Source: Microplitis mediator (lineage: Eukaryota; Arthropoda; Insecta; Hymenoptera; Braconidae). From it: a DNA stretch of 64,000 nucleotides. The notes below the pieces were generated by a model. That model was not told the origin of the DNA. It worked only from the letters and a program-made list of their open reading frames with translations, and ran no database searches. Each line of letters begins with the position of its first letter. The first letter of the stretch is position 1. Location: contig NC_079975.1 in the NCBI RefSeq assembly GCF_029852145.1, positions 19,411,364 through 19,475,363 of the forward strand, given 5' to 3'. This document shows positions 13,192 through 25,800 of this stretch, one piece after another. The position numbers were made by a program, and so were the translations under genes.

Positions 13192-16100
13192 ATTTTATAA
13201 TGCAAAATATTTTTGAAATAATACCAAAATATTAGAATTTTCTATTATCGAAAGATAGATAGCCAAAATATGTACTGCAAAAATTTTAAGTTCACTTATC
13301 ACACTGTTTGCAAGAAATATATTTTCCAAAAGTTGGCCTTATATTCGAGAGTAAACGTAATAATGTTAATTTTTTAAGTAATTAACAAATGTATACATTT
13401 ATTGACATGTTTTACTTTTTAATTCATAAATTATCCGTAAACATAAAAATCAGAATAAGTCAATGATGTTGAATGTTCTTTAAGAAAGTACACACGAAAA
13501 GAAAACAACAATCATTGCTGCTTCAAACAATAATTTCACTAAATATAATTCTCAGCTGTAAGTTTTACAGTTTAAGATGTACTTTTGACTAAACTTTTAA
13601 TTAAATCCTGAAATTCTTATTTGGAACTGTAATTTTTCTAGTTTTTCATTCGAAATGCCGTCACTATGTGAAAAACTAATTTTTCCTGTTCTCTTTCTAC
13701 CATGAGAGTAAACATGGCAGCCTAGAGCAAAGTCACAATATAGCAGGAAATTTAAATTGCTTTTGAATTATTTTCTACCTTTTTTTAGTTTTTAATTTTC
13801 TGAGTGATTAAGCAGTTCATGATAAACTGAAGCCATAACTAGCTTCTTTCAATATTTTTATTTTTTCATTTTAACTCTAAGCGGAAAACTTATTTGTACT
13901 TTTCATTTACGTGAAATCTCGTTTTTTTATGTTTCTGTTAAGTAAATTACAGTTTATGTACTCATTAACACTCATAGCGCTAACTAATAATAAGCATTCC
14001 GACTAATAATGATGTAAGAAAATGTTGTTAAGTGGTCAAGTACTATTATCATGTTCTTATAAAAATTATTCAATTAATTTCGTATGAAGAAATTTGTTTT
14101 TTTATTAATTAATATTTTTTTATGTGATTACAATTTTTTCGGTTAAAGTCATTTTTAAATTCCTTGGGTAGACAACTTCCATAAATATCTCAACAAAAGT
14201 GCAGCGTTGTCGATTTTTCCCAACAATCGTAGTAAAATTTCAAATAAAATAATTTTTTTCAAAAAAATCATGTATTCCTAAATTAAATATACTACAAAAA
14301 TTTATATTTTTACAAAAAAATTATTTTTGTTCCTCTTGATTTAATTTTTCAAATTTTATTTATATAATATGTAACTTGAATTGACTTATATGCAGTGAGC
14401 GAAACTTCTTACAATAAAAACGCTTATTGAATTTTTAAACCAAATCATACCTTACATTATCCTATTACAAGAAAGTTCAATTTAAAAAGTAAAAAACGAA
14501 TCGAAGCAAAACAGTATAAAGCCATTTAAATGTCTGACATTACAAGTTATGGTTTTTTTTTTTTTTTGTAAGAATAACCCGGAGACATAACTACTAGGCA
14601 AGTACGTGGTAAGAAAATTGTACTGATTAATTAGTTTGTGATATAATACGGACATTTGACTTGTCAGTAGTGAAATAGATCGATTAGTTAGTGCAGCAAC
14701 AGCAGCAGCCCCAACCAACCAGCCAGCGAACCAGCCAGTCATCAATTAACTTTCACCGTCATAAGTTATCTATCCAAAAGCGAATGGGCTTGGGGTATAG
14801 TCTGATGATGGCTGTGGTACGGCTCGTTCGGCTATAAAATTTGCGTAATCGAGCCGCAAAGGCAGTCTTTCAAGTACTATACACATATATAATGTAAGGT
14901 TGGATGACATACACATATACCTCACGTGGTTTCTTGCTTTTTTCTTCAAACCACCCCTTTTAAAGTTTTTCTTCACTCGTATATCGATCGACTTCTCACA
15001 CGAAACATTTAACTTCGCCACCACCACGTTAGCTACCGTATGTACTTCCATTATGTATATGTACACGCACATAGGTATATATATGTATATATAAAAAAAT
15101 AATGTAAAGGTATAAATATATGTAGTCGAGGCTACGCCACCCTTACATTCGTTTTTTCATTCGCTCGATCGAATCTCCATGGAGTCTCGTGCGACCCTCG
15201 AGGGCCGAAAAGAAAAGGCGCCGCGAGGCAAAAAAAATCTTAATGGGGAAGGAGGTGACCGGTCTGCTCTCAGCAGGACACGAGCATTGTCCGAAAATTT
15301 AGAGCGCCTCTCTGAGAACGGATGAAGAAAGAAAAAGAACGATAAAAAATGAAAAAGTCAAATAAAAAAGTAAAAGAAAATAAAATATAGAGTAGGAAAG
15401 AACGAGTAATATAAATGTTAATGTCCTGATGCGGTGGTAAGAGATCCTAGGTCAAAGGTTCGTCTGCGGGAGTTAGTCGCGTAACTCCGTAACTGGGATC
15501 TGAGTATAGAGGAAAACAGGCCGCGCGAGGGAAATGCATGGAAATGACATTCTGTGGGGATTTTTTTTTCTTACACCCACGGGTGACTAAATATTATAAA
15601 CTAAAGCCGATGAGGTTGTAGGAGGTTTTTATACGTTAAGACTTACTGCGTCGTATGCGTATAAAAAAATATTAACGATCGCACACACGTATAGAGAAAA
15701 ATATTATTATAAAAAAAAATAAATAAATAAAGTGTAAAAAATAAATATTTAAAGAGTATGAGAGAGAAACGAAGGGAGCGATGAGAAGAGAGAAACAAGT
15801 CTTTATGTAAGCTTCTTGCGCACGAGCTTGTAACCAGCGTGGTAATAAATTTTGGGGCTGAAGAAGGAGCGGCGTTTTCTCGCGTCGCAACCGCGAGATT
15901 CTTCCTACCCTTTCTCTCCCATCGTTTACTCGGTGTTAGCAACAACGGGTTACGATGCCTTGGGAAAATAATTCTCAAGATGTACAACGCATCCACACGA
16001 CCTTTAGCTGCTTACATATTTTTTCATAAAATTTTTCTTGTCTGAAAATATGTATTTTTTCCACTTTACGAATCACATATACATCAATTTTTTACACAAA

Positions 16101-19100
16101 TAAATATCATCGAATAAACGAGTAGTAATTTTTAATGGCTGATTGTTATCTTAATTGGAATATAAAATATTAAAAACATAAATCCTAGAATTGCGATATC
16201 GAATGAATAATTATACTTGGTATGCCAATAGGATTAACAGTTTCAGGTGACGCTGTTGCGTTGTAGGGATAATGCACCCGAGAAATCGAAATTCAAGCGT
16301 GTTAGTTTCTTGCTTAATCCTATCACAAAGGATGCTATCCGAGAGACTGAACAAACGGGGAGATTTGTTCGTTGACGACAGAGACCAGTGTCATTCACCA
16401 TAAACCGCGCGCGTTGTGGTAGAACTTGTGGTTATTACAATCTTCTCTCTATCTCTTTTACTCTGATTATCTGTCTCAATTTATCTTTCTATCTCAATCT
16501 CTCTCTTGCTCTCTCTGTTTCTCTCTTTAATTCTCTCAATCTTAATTCTGATTTATCGGCAATCTGCTCACGCCATGCGGCAAAAGTCTCAATCGAACTT
16601 GGCCCACTTCCAATTTATGCTCTTCCCTCATTCTACCGTTGTAACTATAATCATAAATCCTATGTTAATCATCGTACAGAACCATAGAATAATTATTTCT
16701 GATTTGCTTAAGTGTACCAAACTCAATTTGTTATCTTTTTGCATAAATAACTTGTGCAGTCGGAAGAGATTATTTTATTGCTCACTAAAACCGTAAAATT
16801 TTTAGATGTTCATTCGAAAATATATTCTTTAGAAAAATAAATATTTTACAACCGATTGTAATAAAATAATGTTCACCAGCATTTACATCGTTTTTCAGTA
16901 AATATCTGGTTGTCAGTGAGTGTATAGGTCTAGCCATGTCTGCGCATAACCATGTCAAGAACACACAAACCTCCCGAGGGTGCGAATACAATTATTAGTT
17001 ATGAATGGTTTGAAATTGTAAACGCACTAATGTAATGCAAGATCACGTTTTAAAACCCTAGATTAACTAAATTCTATTTCGAATTGACAAAAAAACAAAA
17101 TTTATTCTTTTTATACCTGAAAAATAGTATTTTTCAAAGAATTAAACAATTTTGTGATGGTAGTTTCGTTAAAAATTATCAGCATAGTCTCTGCGGGAAA
17201 CCACGCCCACAGTATTTCAGCCTTATGAAAAACCGACTTCGGTTAAGATAAAATAAAAAAATACGAAAAGAAAAAAAAAATTTAATTAAATCTTTCAAAT
17301 ATTTGTTTTAATGGTTTGACCCGTTTGGAGCCATTAATTTAAAAATTTCGAACAAAAGAGAAAAAAAGGAAAAATAATAGGGTTTGATGTGAATGTATAT
17401 AAAGAGACAAAAGACAAACTTTCATATATATAAATACATACACATATGTGTACATTTAACTATTTATCAAACCAATTCGTGTAGAGAATTACAAAGCTGT
17501 TTAACGGAAAAGGCATTGCATGCGCCGATTGAACAATCAATTCACCCACAGTTTTAACTTTATACATTATACTAAACATTCACGTTCCACTCTGATTATT
17601 CCTCTTTAAAATATAATCGTTTGAATTTACTATTGTCTTCAATGCACATATTTTTTATGTATTTTCAGTTATCCCCCGCATAAAGTTAATTAAAAAACAA
17701 AAAAAAAAAAAAACGGAAGTTAACTTTACAGTAAAAAAAATATGTACAATAATATGTTATATATATGTACAGTGTGTATTATAGCATGAATCGCAGAAAG
17801 AATTTTACGACGAGGAATGTTTCGTACACCCTGCGGTGCTTTCGTGGCTTGTAGAGGGCGAACGAAACTCAGGTACATTATAACGTCGACTGGGAACATA
17901 AATATTTAATGCGATTCGACGCGCTTCCCCCTGGGACAACATAACTTTTGAAATCGACCCGAGCACGCTACGAATTTGTTCATGCGTACCCCCTTTTTAC
18001 CTAAAACCCACCCACCCTTTAAGCTTGCATTGATAGATATTGATATTGTCATAGCATTCAAATATGCTCCCGAATATTTGAGCAAGTGATCAGCCGATTT
18101 AATTGATATTAGTATCAGGTGTAGGCATCGGATGAAATAATTTATTTAAAATAATAAAAAAAAGGAGTACAATATATTGCAATTTATTTTTTACTTGATG
18201 ATGTAATTTGTGAGATGGAGTTTTGTTTAGTATAATCATAAAGTGAAACAGAGTATTCTTTCCTGGCACTCCCATTCTATGAATTCTCTCATATATCACC
18301 GTCAACCTTCCGACAGAGTCTATACCGGTAACAGAAGTGAAGCAGTAAAGCAGTAGCAATAACAAGACTAGTATGGTGTATAGTAGAGCAGCAACAGACT
18401 TGAATAGAAGAGGAGCCAAGCGTCGTATTACAACTCGTGGAATGTTACTTAGGAAAACATCGTATCGGAGGCTTACTAAAACAAGCTCCCGTAGGGTTGT
18501 TTGCTTTTCCAACTACTGTTTACGCTGGATAATCGAAAAATTGTAAGTGCCTTTACTCTCGTGCTAACTAATCGAGCCAGCATGAGTTATTGGTAGTTAT
18601 TATTAGAAAGTATAAAGTTGATCTATAAGTGTGGGTATCCTGATGCTAAATTTCTACGAGTTGTTAATTAGCTTATTAATTAATGTTTGCTTTAATAAAT
18701 AAATTTCGTGCCCACGGAAATTAAATGTGAACTAGTCATTAGCAACAAACTATTATTATGATTAATTCAAAGAATTCATATTCCGCAATCGATGATCGTA
18801 AATTTAAGCCCGAAGAATTTATAATAATTCTTGGTATATATATATAAAGCGAGGCGTCAGAGATATATACATATACTCATATATATAAGGTATACTGTTG
18901 CTTTGGATGAAGAATTACTTGGATGTTGGATTGTAAACTTGTAGATGGACACGTTGTAGCTCTCAACAATCTCGACATGTCAAGAACGATAGAGAAGAAA
19001 ATAATAAAATGAAAATAAAAAATAAAAGACAAGATATCAGATATAGAAACACGAGACATCTGGTTGTCTGATCCTTTTTCACTGTTGCTATCTTTGAATC

Positions 19101-20003
19101 GAAATGTCTAAGCTAACAGGTATAAGGCCTCTCAATCAATTCGAATGATCTCCGAGACAGTTATGTGGGTGGGACTCACTATAAGTGCAGCATTCGTTAA
19201 CAAAATATATAAGCGTATGTATATAATTGTATCTATAAAATACATATATATATTATCTATACGTCCAAACGACGTTGCCGCACGTTTAACGTTTAACGAT
19301 TATCTTCCTATCATTTGTGTTAATCTTCTCGTCAATTAGTACCCTCTCTTGTAAAGATCAAAGACGAATTTCGAAAGTATATTCGGTATAATCCATTGAA
19401 AGATTTTAAGAAATCATGCGAACAAATAAGAATTACTATGTGGGAGATCGTAGAGCGCTACATTGAAAACAAGTTGCGCAAAAGATATCGTAGAGCAAAA
19501 ATAAAATAACAGGGACATATATTTTTTGATGCATGATATATACACAGATTCATTTCTGATGTTTATACTCTAGAGAAATTAAGTAGTGCGTTACAAAGGA
19601 AAAAGTATACCTTTCGTTATCACGTGCCAATTAACGAGGGGAGAGACAGATGGGAAGGCAAGTTGTGAGAGCACACCGCGTTAATTAAATAAACGATGTA
19701 GACCTGTGCCTATACACGAGAATGAGAACGACAACGACATCAACAACGAATGAAGTATATGAGACCGAGCACAGAGGCCAAAAGTTGGGGGATCGATAGA
19801 GCATGCAAATCCCCCAATGGTGAAACGCACGAGGCTACAAACGAGGGGCGCTGGTAATATTTAAATATTCATAATCCCGCTTAATAAGGCATTAGGTATT
19901 AATGGCAGGAGATTCTGAGTGTCCCAGGAGCTGCTGCGGGACTCCAAATGAGCCGGTTTTTCATGGGACTATTATTAAATACATACACATATATATATAT
20001 ATA
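13192..20003. other. Gene-free stretch with several GC-richer islands
   Basis: No supported exon. GC-richer, non-repetitive islands at about 15120-15340, 15420-15540, 17800-18010 and 19780-19960 stand out from the AT-rich background and are candidates for intronic enhancers of slit, by composition only. A low-complexity CAGCAGC/CCAACCAACC run lies at 14695-14740. The longest ORFs here (137 codons or less) have no recognisable domain. Confidence 0.5.
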
Positions 20004-21027
20004 TTAGGGTGATCCAAAAAATAACAAACTTTTTTTTTTTTCTTCCAAACAGGTTCAAAAGTTTCATTTAGATAAAAAAAGACGCCTGTGAAAATTAGAG
20101 CTCTTAATATTAACATTAAGAGGTTCCTCATCGCACTTTTCTATTTCCCATAAGAATAACATGGGAAAAATTTTTTTTACGTCTTCTGATTTTTATAAGT
20201 AGCTAGCGATGCGTCATAGGAATAAATGGCAGGCATATTTGTGTAGGGAATTGAATGCTCTACAAAAAAAGATTCTTATCATTTTTTGAGGAATCTCTTT
20301 GTTCAAAAGTTATTTGAGGTTGAAGTCGAATTCATATTAAATTTTGAGATTTTCTACTTTTCCGGCGAAACTATCAGACTTATTACAAAATATCGTCAGA
20401 CCTTTTTTGTAGACAATTTTATTCCCTAAAAGTTATTTTGAATGAAGTTTTTTCGAATTCCGCATTGTTTTCTAGTTATTTTTATTTTAATGTCAAGCTC
20501 TTAAAATCGATCAGAAGACTATTTTTTTATGAGCATGACATTAAAATAAAAATAACTAGAAAAAAATGCGGAATTCGAAAAAACTTTATTCGAAATAACT
20601 TTTAGGGAATAAAATTGTCTACAAAAAAGGTCTGATGATATATTGTAATAAGTCTCATAGTTTCGCCGGAAAAGTAGAAAATCTCAAAATTTAATATGAA
20701 TTCGTCTTCAACCTCAAATAACTTTTGAACAAATAGATTCCTCAAAAAATGATAGGAATCTTTTTTTGTAGAGCATTCAATTCCCTACAAAAATATGCCT
20801 GCCATTTATTCCTATGACGCATCGTTAGCTACTTATAAAAATCAGAAGACGTAAAAAAAATTTTTCCCATGTTATTCTTATGGAAAATAGAAAAGTGCGA
20901 TGAGGAACCTCTTAATGTTAATATTAAGAGCTCTAATTTTCACAGGCGTCTTTTTTTATCTAAATGAAACTTTTGAACCTGTTTGGAAATAAAAAAAAAA
21001 AATTTGTTATTTTTTGGATCACCCTAA
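20004..21027. mobile_element. 1,024-bp near-perfect palindrome, TTAGGGTGATCC ends
   Basis: Two arms of about 500 bp are inverted copies that meet near 20500-20530. The outer ends read TTAGGGTGATCCAAAAAATA and its complement, embedded in ATATAT runs on both sides. Only scattered mismatches separate the arms by eye. The ends and the TA-rich flanks fit a mariner-like foldback MITE. There is no ORF of transposase size. It sits 600 bp downstream of the slit exon donor, so the intron RNA should fold into a very long hairpin. Confidence 0.8.
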
Positions 21028-21624
21028 TATATATATATATACTACACATGACTAAAGACATAGCATGTATCCCACGAATTCTCTGGGTGTGCTAATGCGT
21101 TTCGAGGATTTAATTATTCCGTCCTTTTCCACACTCCACGACGGGCATATTAATCGTATGCTAATTTCGACGGACGTCGTTAATAGCTCGTCTTTGGTAC
21201 TACTGCAAATTTATTAGAGGCTTGATCATCCTATTAATTACTATTATTATGATCATTATTGTTATTATTATTATTCCTATTATCATGATCATCATCTACA
21301 TGTTATTATTATCATTATTTCAACAGACAAAGATAAGCAACCACGAGAGTGCAACACTCAGTAAACATGGCTTGCTAGTTCTCGCCTTGGCATGTTGTCG
21401 TGTTAACTCGTCTAAGATGACGCGCCTCCAAACGTTTATGCTAATTAGAGACTTGACTGCTCGTGCTCTCGCAGGAGCCAAGTACAAAGATAAACAGAGA
21501 ACATCGTTGAATAGCGTACTCTCTATTATTTCTAGAGCACGTTGAAGAATAAAATAACAAGAGAGAAAATATATGTATATAGATGTATGTAGATATAAAT
21601 AAATATATAAAGTAAGTTTACTTA
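21028..21624 (-). other. Proximal part of slit intron 1
   Basis: The intron begins with GTAAGT at 21625 (minus strand) and runs leftward. This part is relatively GC-rich and carries several TTAATTA homeodomain-type core words near 21107-21240, followed by an (ATT)n run at 21235-21320. Enhancer function is only a guess. Confidence 0.45.
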
Positions 21625-21625
21625 C

Positions 21626-21894
21626 AATTTTTCGGCAAGGACTGCTAGATCACCAGGCACCTGGGTAAGACCACGTTCTGAGCAGTCGAGGTCCTGTCCT
21701 TCACAAGAGCAAGCCCATGGACATCTGGCACCATTCAAGTCCTCCATGGTACCAGCATTGTCGAAATCATAGCCGTTGAGTCCGGTACTGTGGGAAGCTC
21801 CACCGAGTACAGACAAAACAAGCAGAAGTCCCCAAGCACAAACCACTGAACCACAACTCACGCCCAAGAGACGCATAGACCAACTTGGTGCCAT
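21626..21894 (-). CDS. sli: Slit-like secreted LRR protein, first coding exon (partial)
   Basis: This exon encodes the first 89 residues plus two bases of codon 90. Slit is a secreted ligand of Robo receptors that repels axons at the midline. The start is the first ATG in this frame and has a strong context (GCCATGG). Residues 1-33 form a signal peptide with a hydrophobic core at about 14-31 and probable cleavage near GGA-SHS. Residues 55-83 match the LRRNT cap: cysteines 58, 62, 64 and 71 in the order CPWACSC then DLDC, then SERGLTQVP, as I recall for the Slit first LRR cap. The exon ends in a consensus GTAAGT donor at 21625. The next exons (LRRs, EGF, laminin G, C-terminal knot) are not found in this window, so intron 1 is over 21 kb. 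Another LRR protein with a similar cap is possible; family is sure, Slit likely. Confidence 0.7.
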
Positions 21895-22593
21895 GGCTTG
21901 TGCAATAGTTAGAAGCTTCTCGTTGATGTTTCTAACAGTCTGATTGGAACCCTCGAGAATTTCAATAAATTTCCGGTGGCTTTTGTTGTTACTGTTACTA
22001 TTATTATTGTTGTTGTTGTTGTTACTATTGCTAATGTTATTACTCGATGTCGGCACTATGTTCTCAGGAGGAATGATGACCCGAGTACAAACACCAAATG
22101 ACTGGACACTAGTTGCACAATTTACTTGACAAACTGCCCGGTTACGAGTCAACACTTCCTCTTCGTTGGAGAGACTAGTGCGAGCCAAAGGATTCAACCT
22201 GGTACTCTCGGGTATATGGGTACTATAATTATTACTTCGAGTATTCAATAGCTTATTAACTTTCTCAGTATGTTGTATTACAATATGTTTGCAATGAGTT
22301 TTCGCGAGTTCAGCTAAATAAACTGGGTTTGGACTGGCAGCACCACTTAACCTTGATTGTGGCTCTTCATTCACTGCATCTGCCTGGCCCACGGGGGGGC
22401 CTTGATGAGGACCCCCTTCTTGGCCGGGAGACCCGGGCGCACTGACAACGGTGTCCACCACTAACGCCAGCACCCGATCCTGCTCATCCCGCGACAGCAA
22501 GACTGGTGACTTTATCTTGATGCTGGTCCTCGTCGGCTTTCTACCGTACCCTTTGCCAGGGTACGATACTTTGGCACCTACGTACGTCTTTAA
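21895..22593 (-). other. 233-codon stop-free frame upstream of the slit ATG
   Basis: The slit reading frame stays open for 233 codons 5' of its first ATG, back to a TAA at 22594-22596, and holds no ATG. The conceptual peptide has a Gly/Pro/Gln-rich part (around 22380-22450) and an Asn run coded by AAC/AAT repeats (about 21990-22035). The simplest reading is 5' UTR. The alternative is an N-terminal extension entered from an upstream exon or a near-cognate start such as TTG at 22500. Confidence 0.5.
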
Positions 22594-22825
22594 TTACGCT
22601 TAGCGCAACAAATTCAATCATCTAACTTTCACAATAAATAATTATTACAAAGTTAGCCTCTATTTACTCAAAATTATAATTTGCACTCGCGCACTAACAC
22701 TTTCGTTTGTCTAAATATCACTTAAATCAATTTACTAATAGTACGGTTTTATCGCTACCATAGCAAAATTAGCGATGACATTCGTTTGGCTTCTCTAACG
22801 AGTTCCTGTACTGCGCACGCATCAC

Positions 22826-22827
22826 CT
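22826..22827 (-). other. Candidate splice acceptor for the slit 5' UTR
   Basis: On the minus strand a pyrimidine-rich run ends in TTTCTTTGTGATTGCAG, giving an exon start at 22825. Used with the donor at 21625 it would make a 1,200-nt exon holding the 5' UTR and the slit start codon. An ATG three bases into that exon opens a 17-codon upstream ORF that is not in the slit frame. The assignment is inference. Confidence 0.4.
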
Positions 22828-25800
22828 GCAATCACAAAGAAAAACGATCCATTTAAGTGCGTTGCTACAAAAGGTAGAAAGCTTTGACTTATTGTATTGT
22901 GCATGATAAAAAAAAAAAATCTTATAAAAATTAATATTAAAATTGTAATATATTCAGAAAGATTCACGGGTCGTTATCTGTGGGACGCATCATCAACTTT
23001 ACTGGAATGACATAAAAGCAGATATTTCCAAATACGCAGTTATAAAGCAAAGTCTTTCACGATGTATTTATATATATCTATATATAAATAAAAAAAAGTA
23101 GAGAATAAAAATATGCTTCCGTAGCACAATCAAAGCTTCGAATACATTCCAAGCACGCTTGAGCGAGTTTCCAGGCATATTGGAATTTTTCTTCTCAGTA
23201 CATAGCCTGAACAATTTACCCATCCTTTCTTTCTTCTAGCTCTTTCTATATCAACCCCAGATGCTGCTGTCTGACAGTAGGCATGTACCTATGAACAAGC
23301 GTGTGTCTCTACAACTCTTATATACGAATGCCTACCTGTGTAGTCTGCCTGTGTGATTTTTCCTCGCGGCAAATTTTCGACTATTCGCGTATACGTTGAG
23401 AGGCGTTTGATTCGAAACAACGAAAAATACGAGAATGCTTCAATCAGGCGAACAGTCGGAGAAAACTCGAAATTTTTGCTTCTTATTGCAAATGAAAGAA
23501 AAAAATACATAGCTTTTTATATTTATTTTATGAGTAGTTTATATGTACATCCAAATGTAAATATAAGAAATGTAATTTTTCATAACATTCAATTGTAAAA
23601 ATTACAGTAGAGGAAATATCATAAATAATACACTCTAAAAAATTGAATAATTTTTATTGCGGGAAAATTTCTATGCGTAATTATCGCTAAATACCACAAT
23701 TGACATATACATTAAAACAAATGATACGATTTGAAATAATGCTGCTGACAAGATGGTTGGCTTGGTATACAAATGGGAGATGCAATAAGCACAGACGGTC
23801 GTAACTTGTTTGGGGTAGGATCGATAACTCGATTAGCAGTCGAGCTGCCAACAGAGTATACAGTTAGGTGCTTCTGGATGTCTGGTTGTGGCCTAAGTAT
23901 AGCCACAATTTCCAAGTGTATATGCGCATATATAGGCACATATAACAAGCAGGAAATATTCTCGAGTACTTTCGATCGAATAATATTGCTGTGCTTGTAT
24001 GTGTATTGCTTGTGATGTCGAAGCTCTTATGAGAGTCAAAGCGTCTAAGAGGCTAAAATATCAACTAAAAGTGTATAATAGACTATTACACTATGTTACA
24101 TATTTTAAAATTGTGAACAAAATATATTACATCGAATATAGTTATCGCGCAGTAACAAGTATCATATTGTCATGCCTGCACCCTATACTATCTTTTGCAT
24201 AATTATCAACGTCAGCGAATATTAATTGACGTATAGTAACTTATTGAATTTTTTTCAATCATCTTCAGAAACTCGAGGGAGAGCTAGTTCTTATGAAGAT
24301 TGAGAGGCTGGGAATTGAGACCAGAAAGAACTTATGTACTGAGCACATATGTTCAAAGAGAGGAGAGAAAGACCAAGTAGAAGGAAAGTAAGAAGAAGAG
24401 AGATAGAATAAGTAAGAAATAAAGTATAAGGAAAAAAGTATAAGAAATCGAATTTCTTTAGCGGTTCCTGATGCTACTGGTTTTCTTGTGACTCGATAGT
24501 AACTAGGGAGTGGCGAGTTCAAAGGAAAACTCGGGAGGATCTTGGAATTCACTGGAAAACCTAATTTGTGAAAAGTCGACTGTCCAGGGAATTGTCTTTA
24601 GGAATCTGTTCGATATTTTTTTTTTCCCCATTGAATCTTTCGCTCTATATAGTTAAGTTGGAACTGAGTGACACAAGAAGCAAGATTCTATCCTGAGAAA
24701 GAAACTTCATGGAAATGTTTTTGTTGCTGTTGCGTTTGCTGTAATTTTATTTAAAAGTTAATAATAAATTTTTTCTCGATAAATTGACTTATCAAAGTTC
24801 AATGAACCTCGTTCAAGACTTGCATTCTTCAGTATATTATTTCAGTTGCAAAGCAATTGCACGCCTATCTAGATACAATTTGACGCGGATTTAATTTTGC
24901 ATAAATAAGGTCGTCTATATAATACACAAATACTTATGTGAAGAAAGAGTATTAAAATATATTAATTTCTTTTGATGTTATTGAAGATGTGTATTATAGT
25001 GTGAATAAGGTTTAAGATGAAATTGAACAAAATATATTGTGGGTTTTTTTTCTTTTTTATTAAGGGATCTTGAGTAGCCGGTAGAACCTTTTTATTTATC
25101 AATATTATTGTATCTTTATCTTGGATACATTTGTAAACTTTACTAGTGACAAGGTATTTCCTGGTTCTAAAAGTAAAGATAACAGGGTAGAGTGAAGTGT
25201 GTCACATTTCAATTGTAAGTATGTATCGTCAGGCTGGTCAAGACACATTAACATACACTTGAGAAAATTTATCGTCTGTTCACTGATAAAATAAAATGTA
25301 AAAAGAAATATAAATGTTTTAGAGTACATAAACAGCTACTTTAATAAAAAATGTTAATGGATAGAAAGATTTATATATTTGTTTGTAATTTTATGGACTA
25401 AACTGTAAATTCCAGTATCTACTTTGATAAATATTTCCATTATTTTAGGGAAGAGGGAGCAAGATTTTTAAGGTTTACCAGTGAAAATTCACTGGTAGGT
25501 AAATTGGACCCGAGACATAAATTTAAAAAAATTTTTCAGCCTAATTTCGGTTTTTTTTTCTGTTTGTTGGAAGTAAAATAATTATTTCGAGCCTTACAAA
25601 ATAATTGAAAATACCAGGAAAATTTCTAAAAATTTATTTTTCAAATTTTGTGCGGTTGTTTATTCAACTTACACGAAACTAAAGCCGTTTTAAATTAATT
25701 AGATCCTATCTGTGGAGATTCTATATTCGATAACTTAAGCTCAATTTTAAATCAAATGTGAGACACGATATTTGAAAATTTAATGATAAATATACAAATA

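Noticed and set aside
18099..18512. 137-codon minus-strand ORF
   Set aside because: Hydrophobic low-complexity translation of AT-rich sequence, no domain, no clear splice sites or promoter.
21944..22129. Plus-strand ORF with a long Leu run
   Set aside because: It is the complement of the AAC/AAT repeat in the slit 5' region and has no other support.
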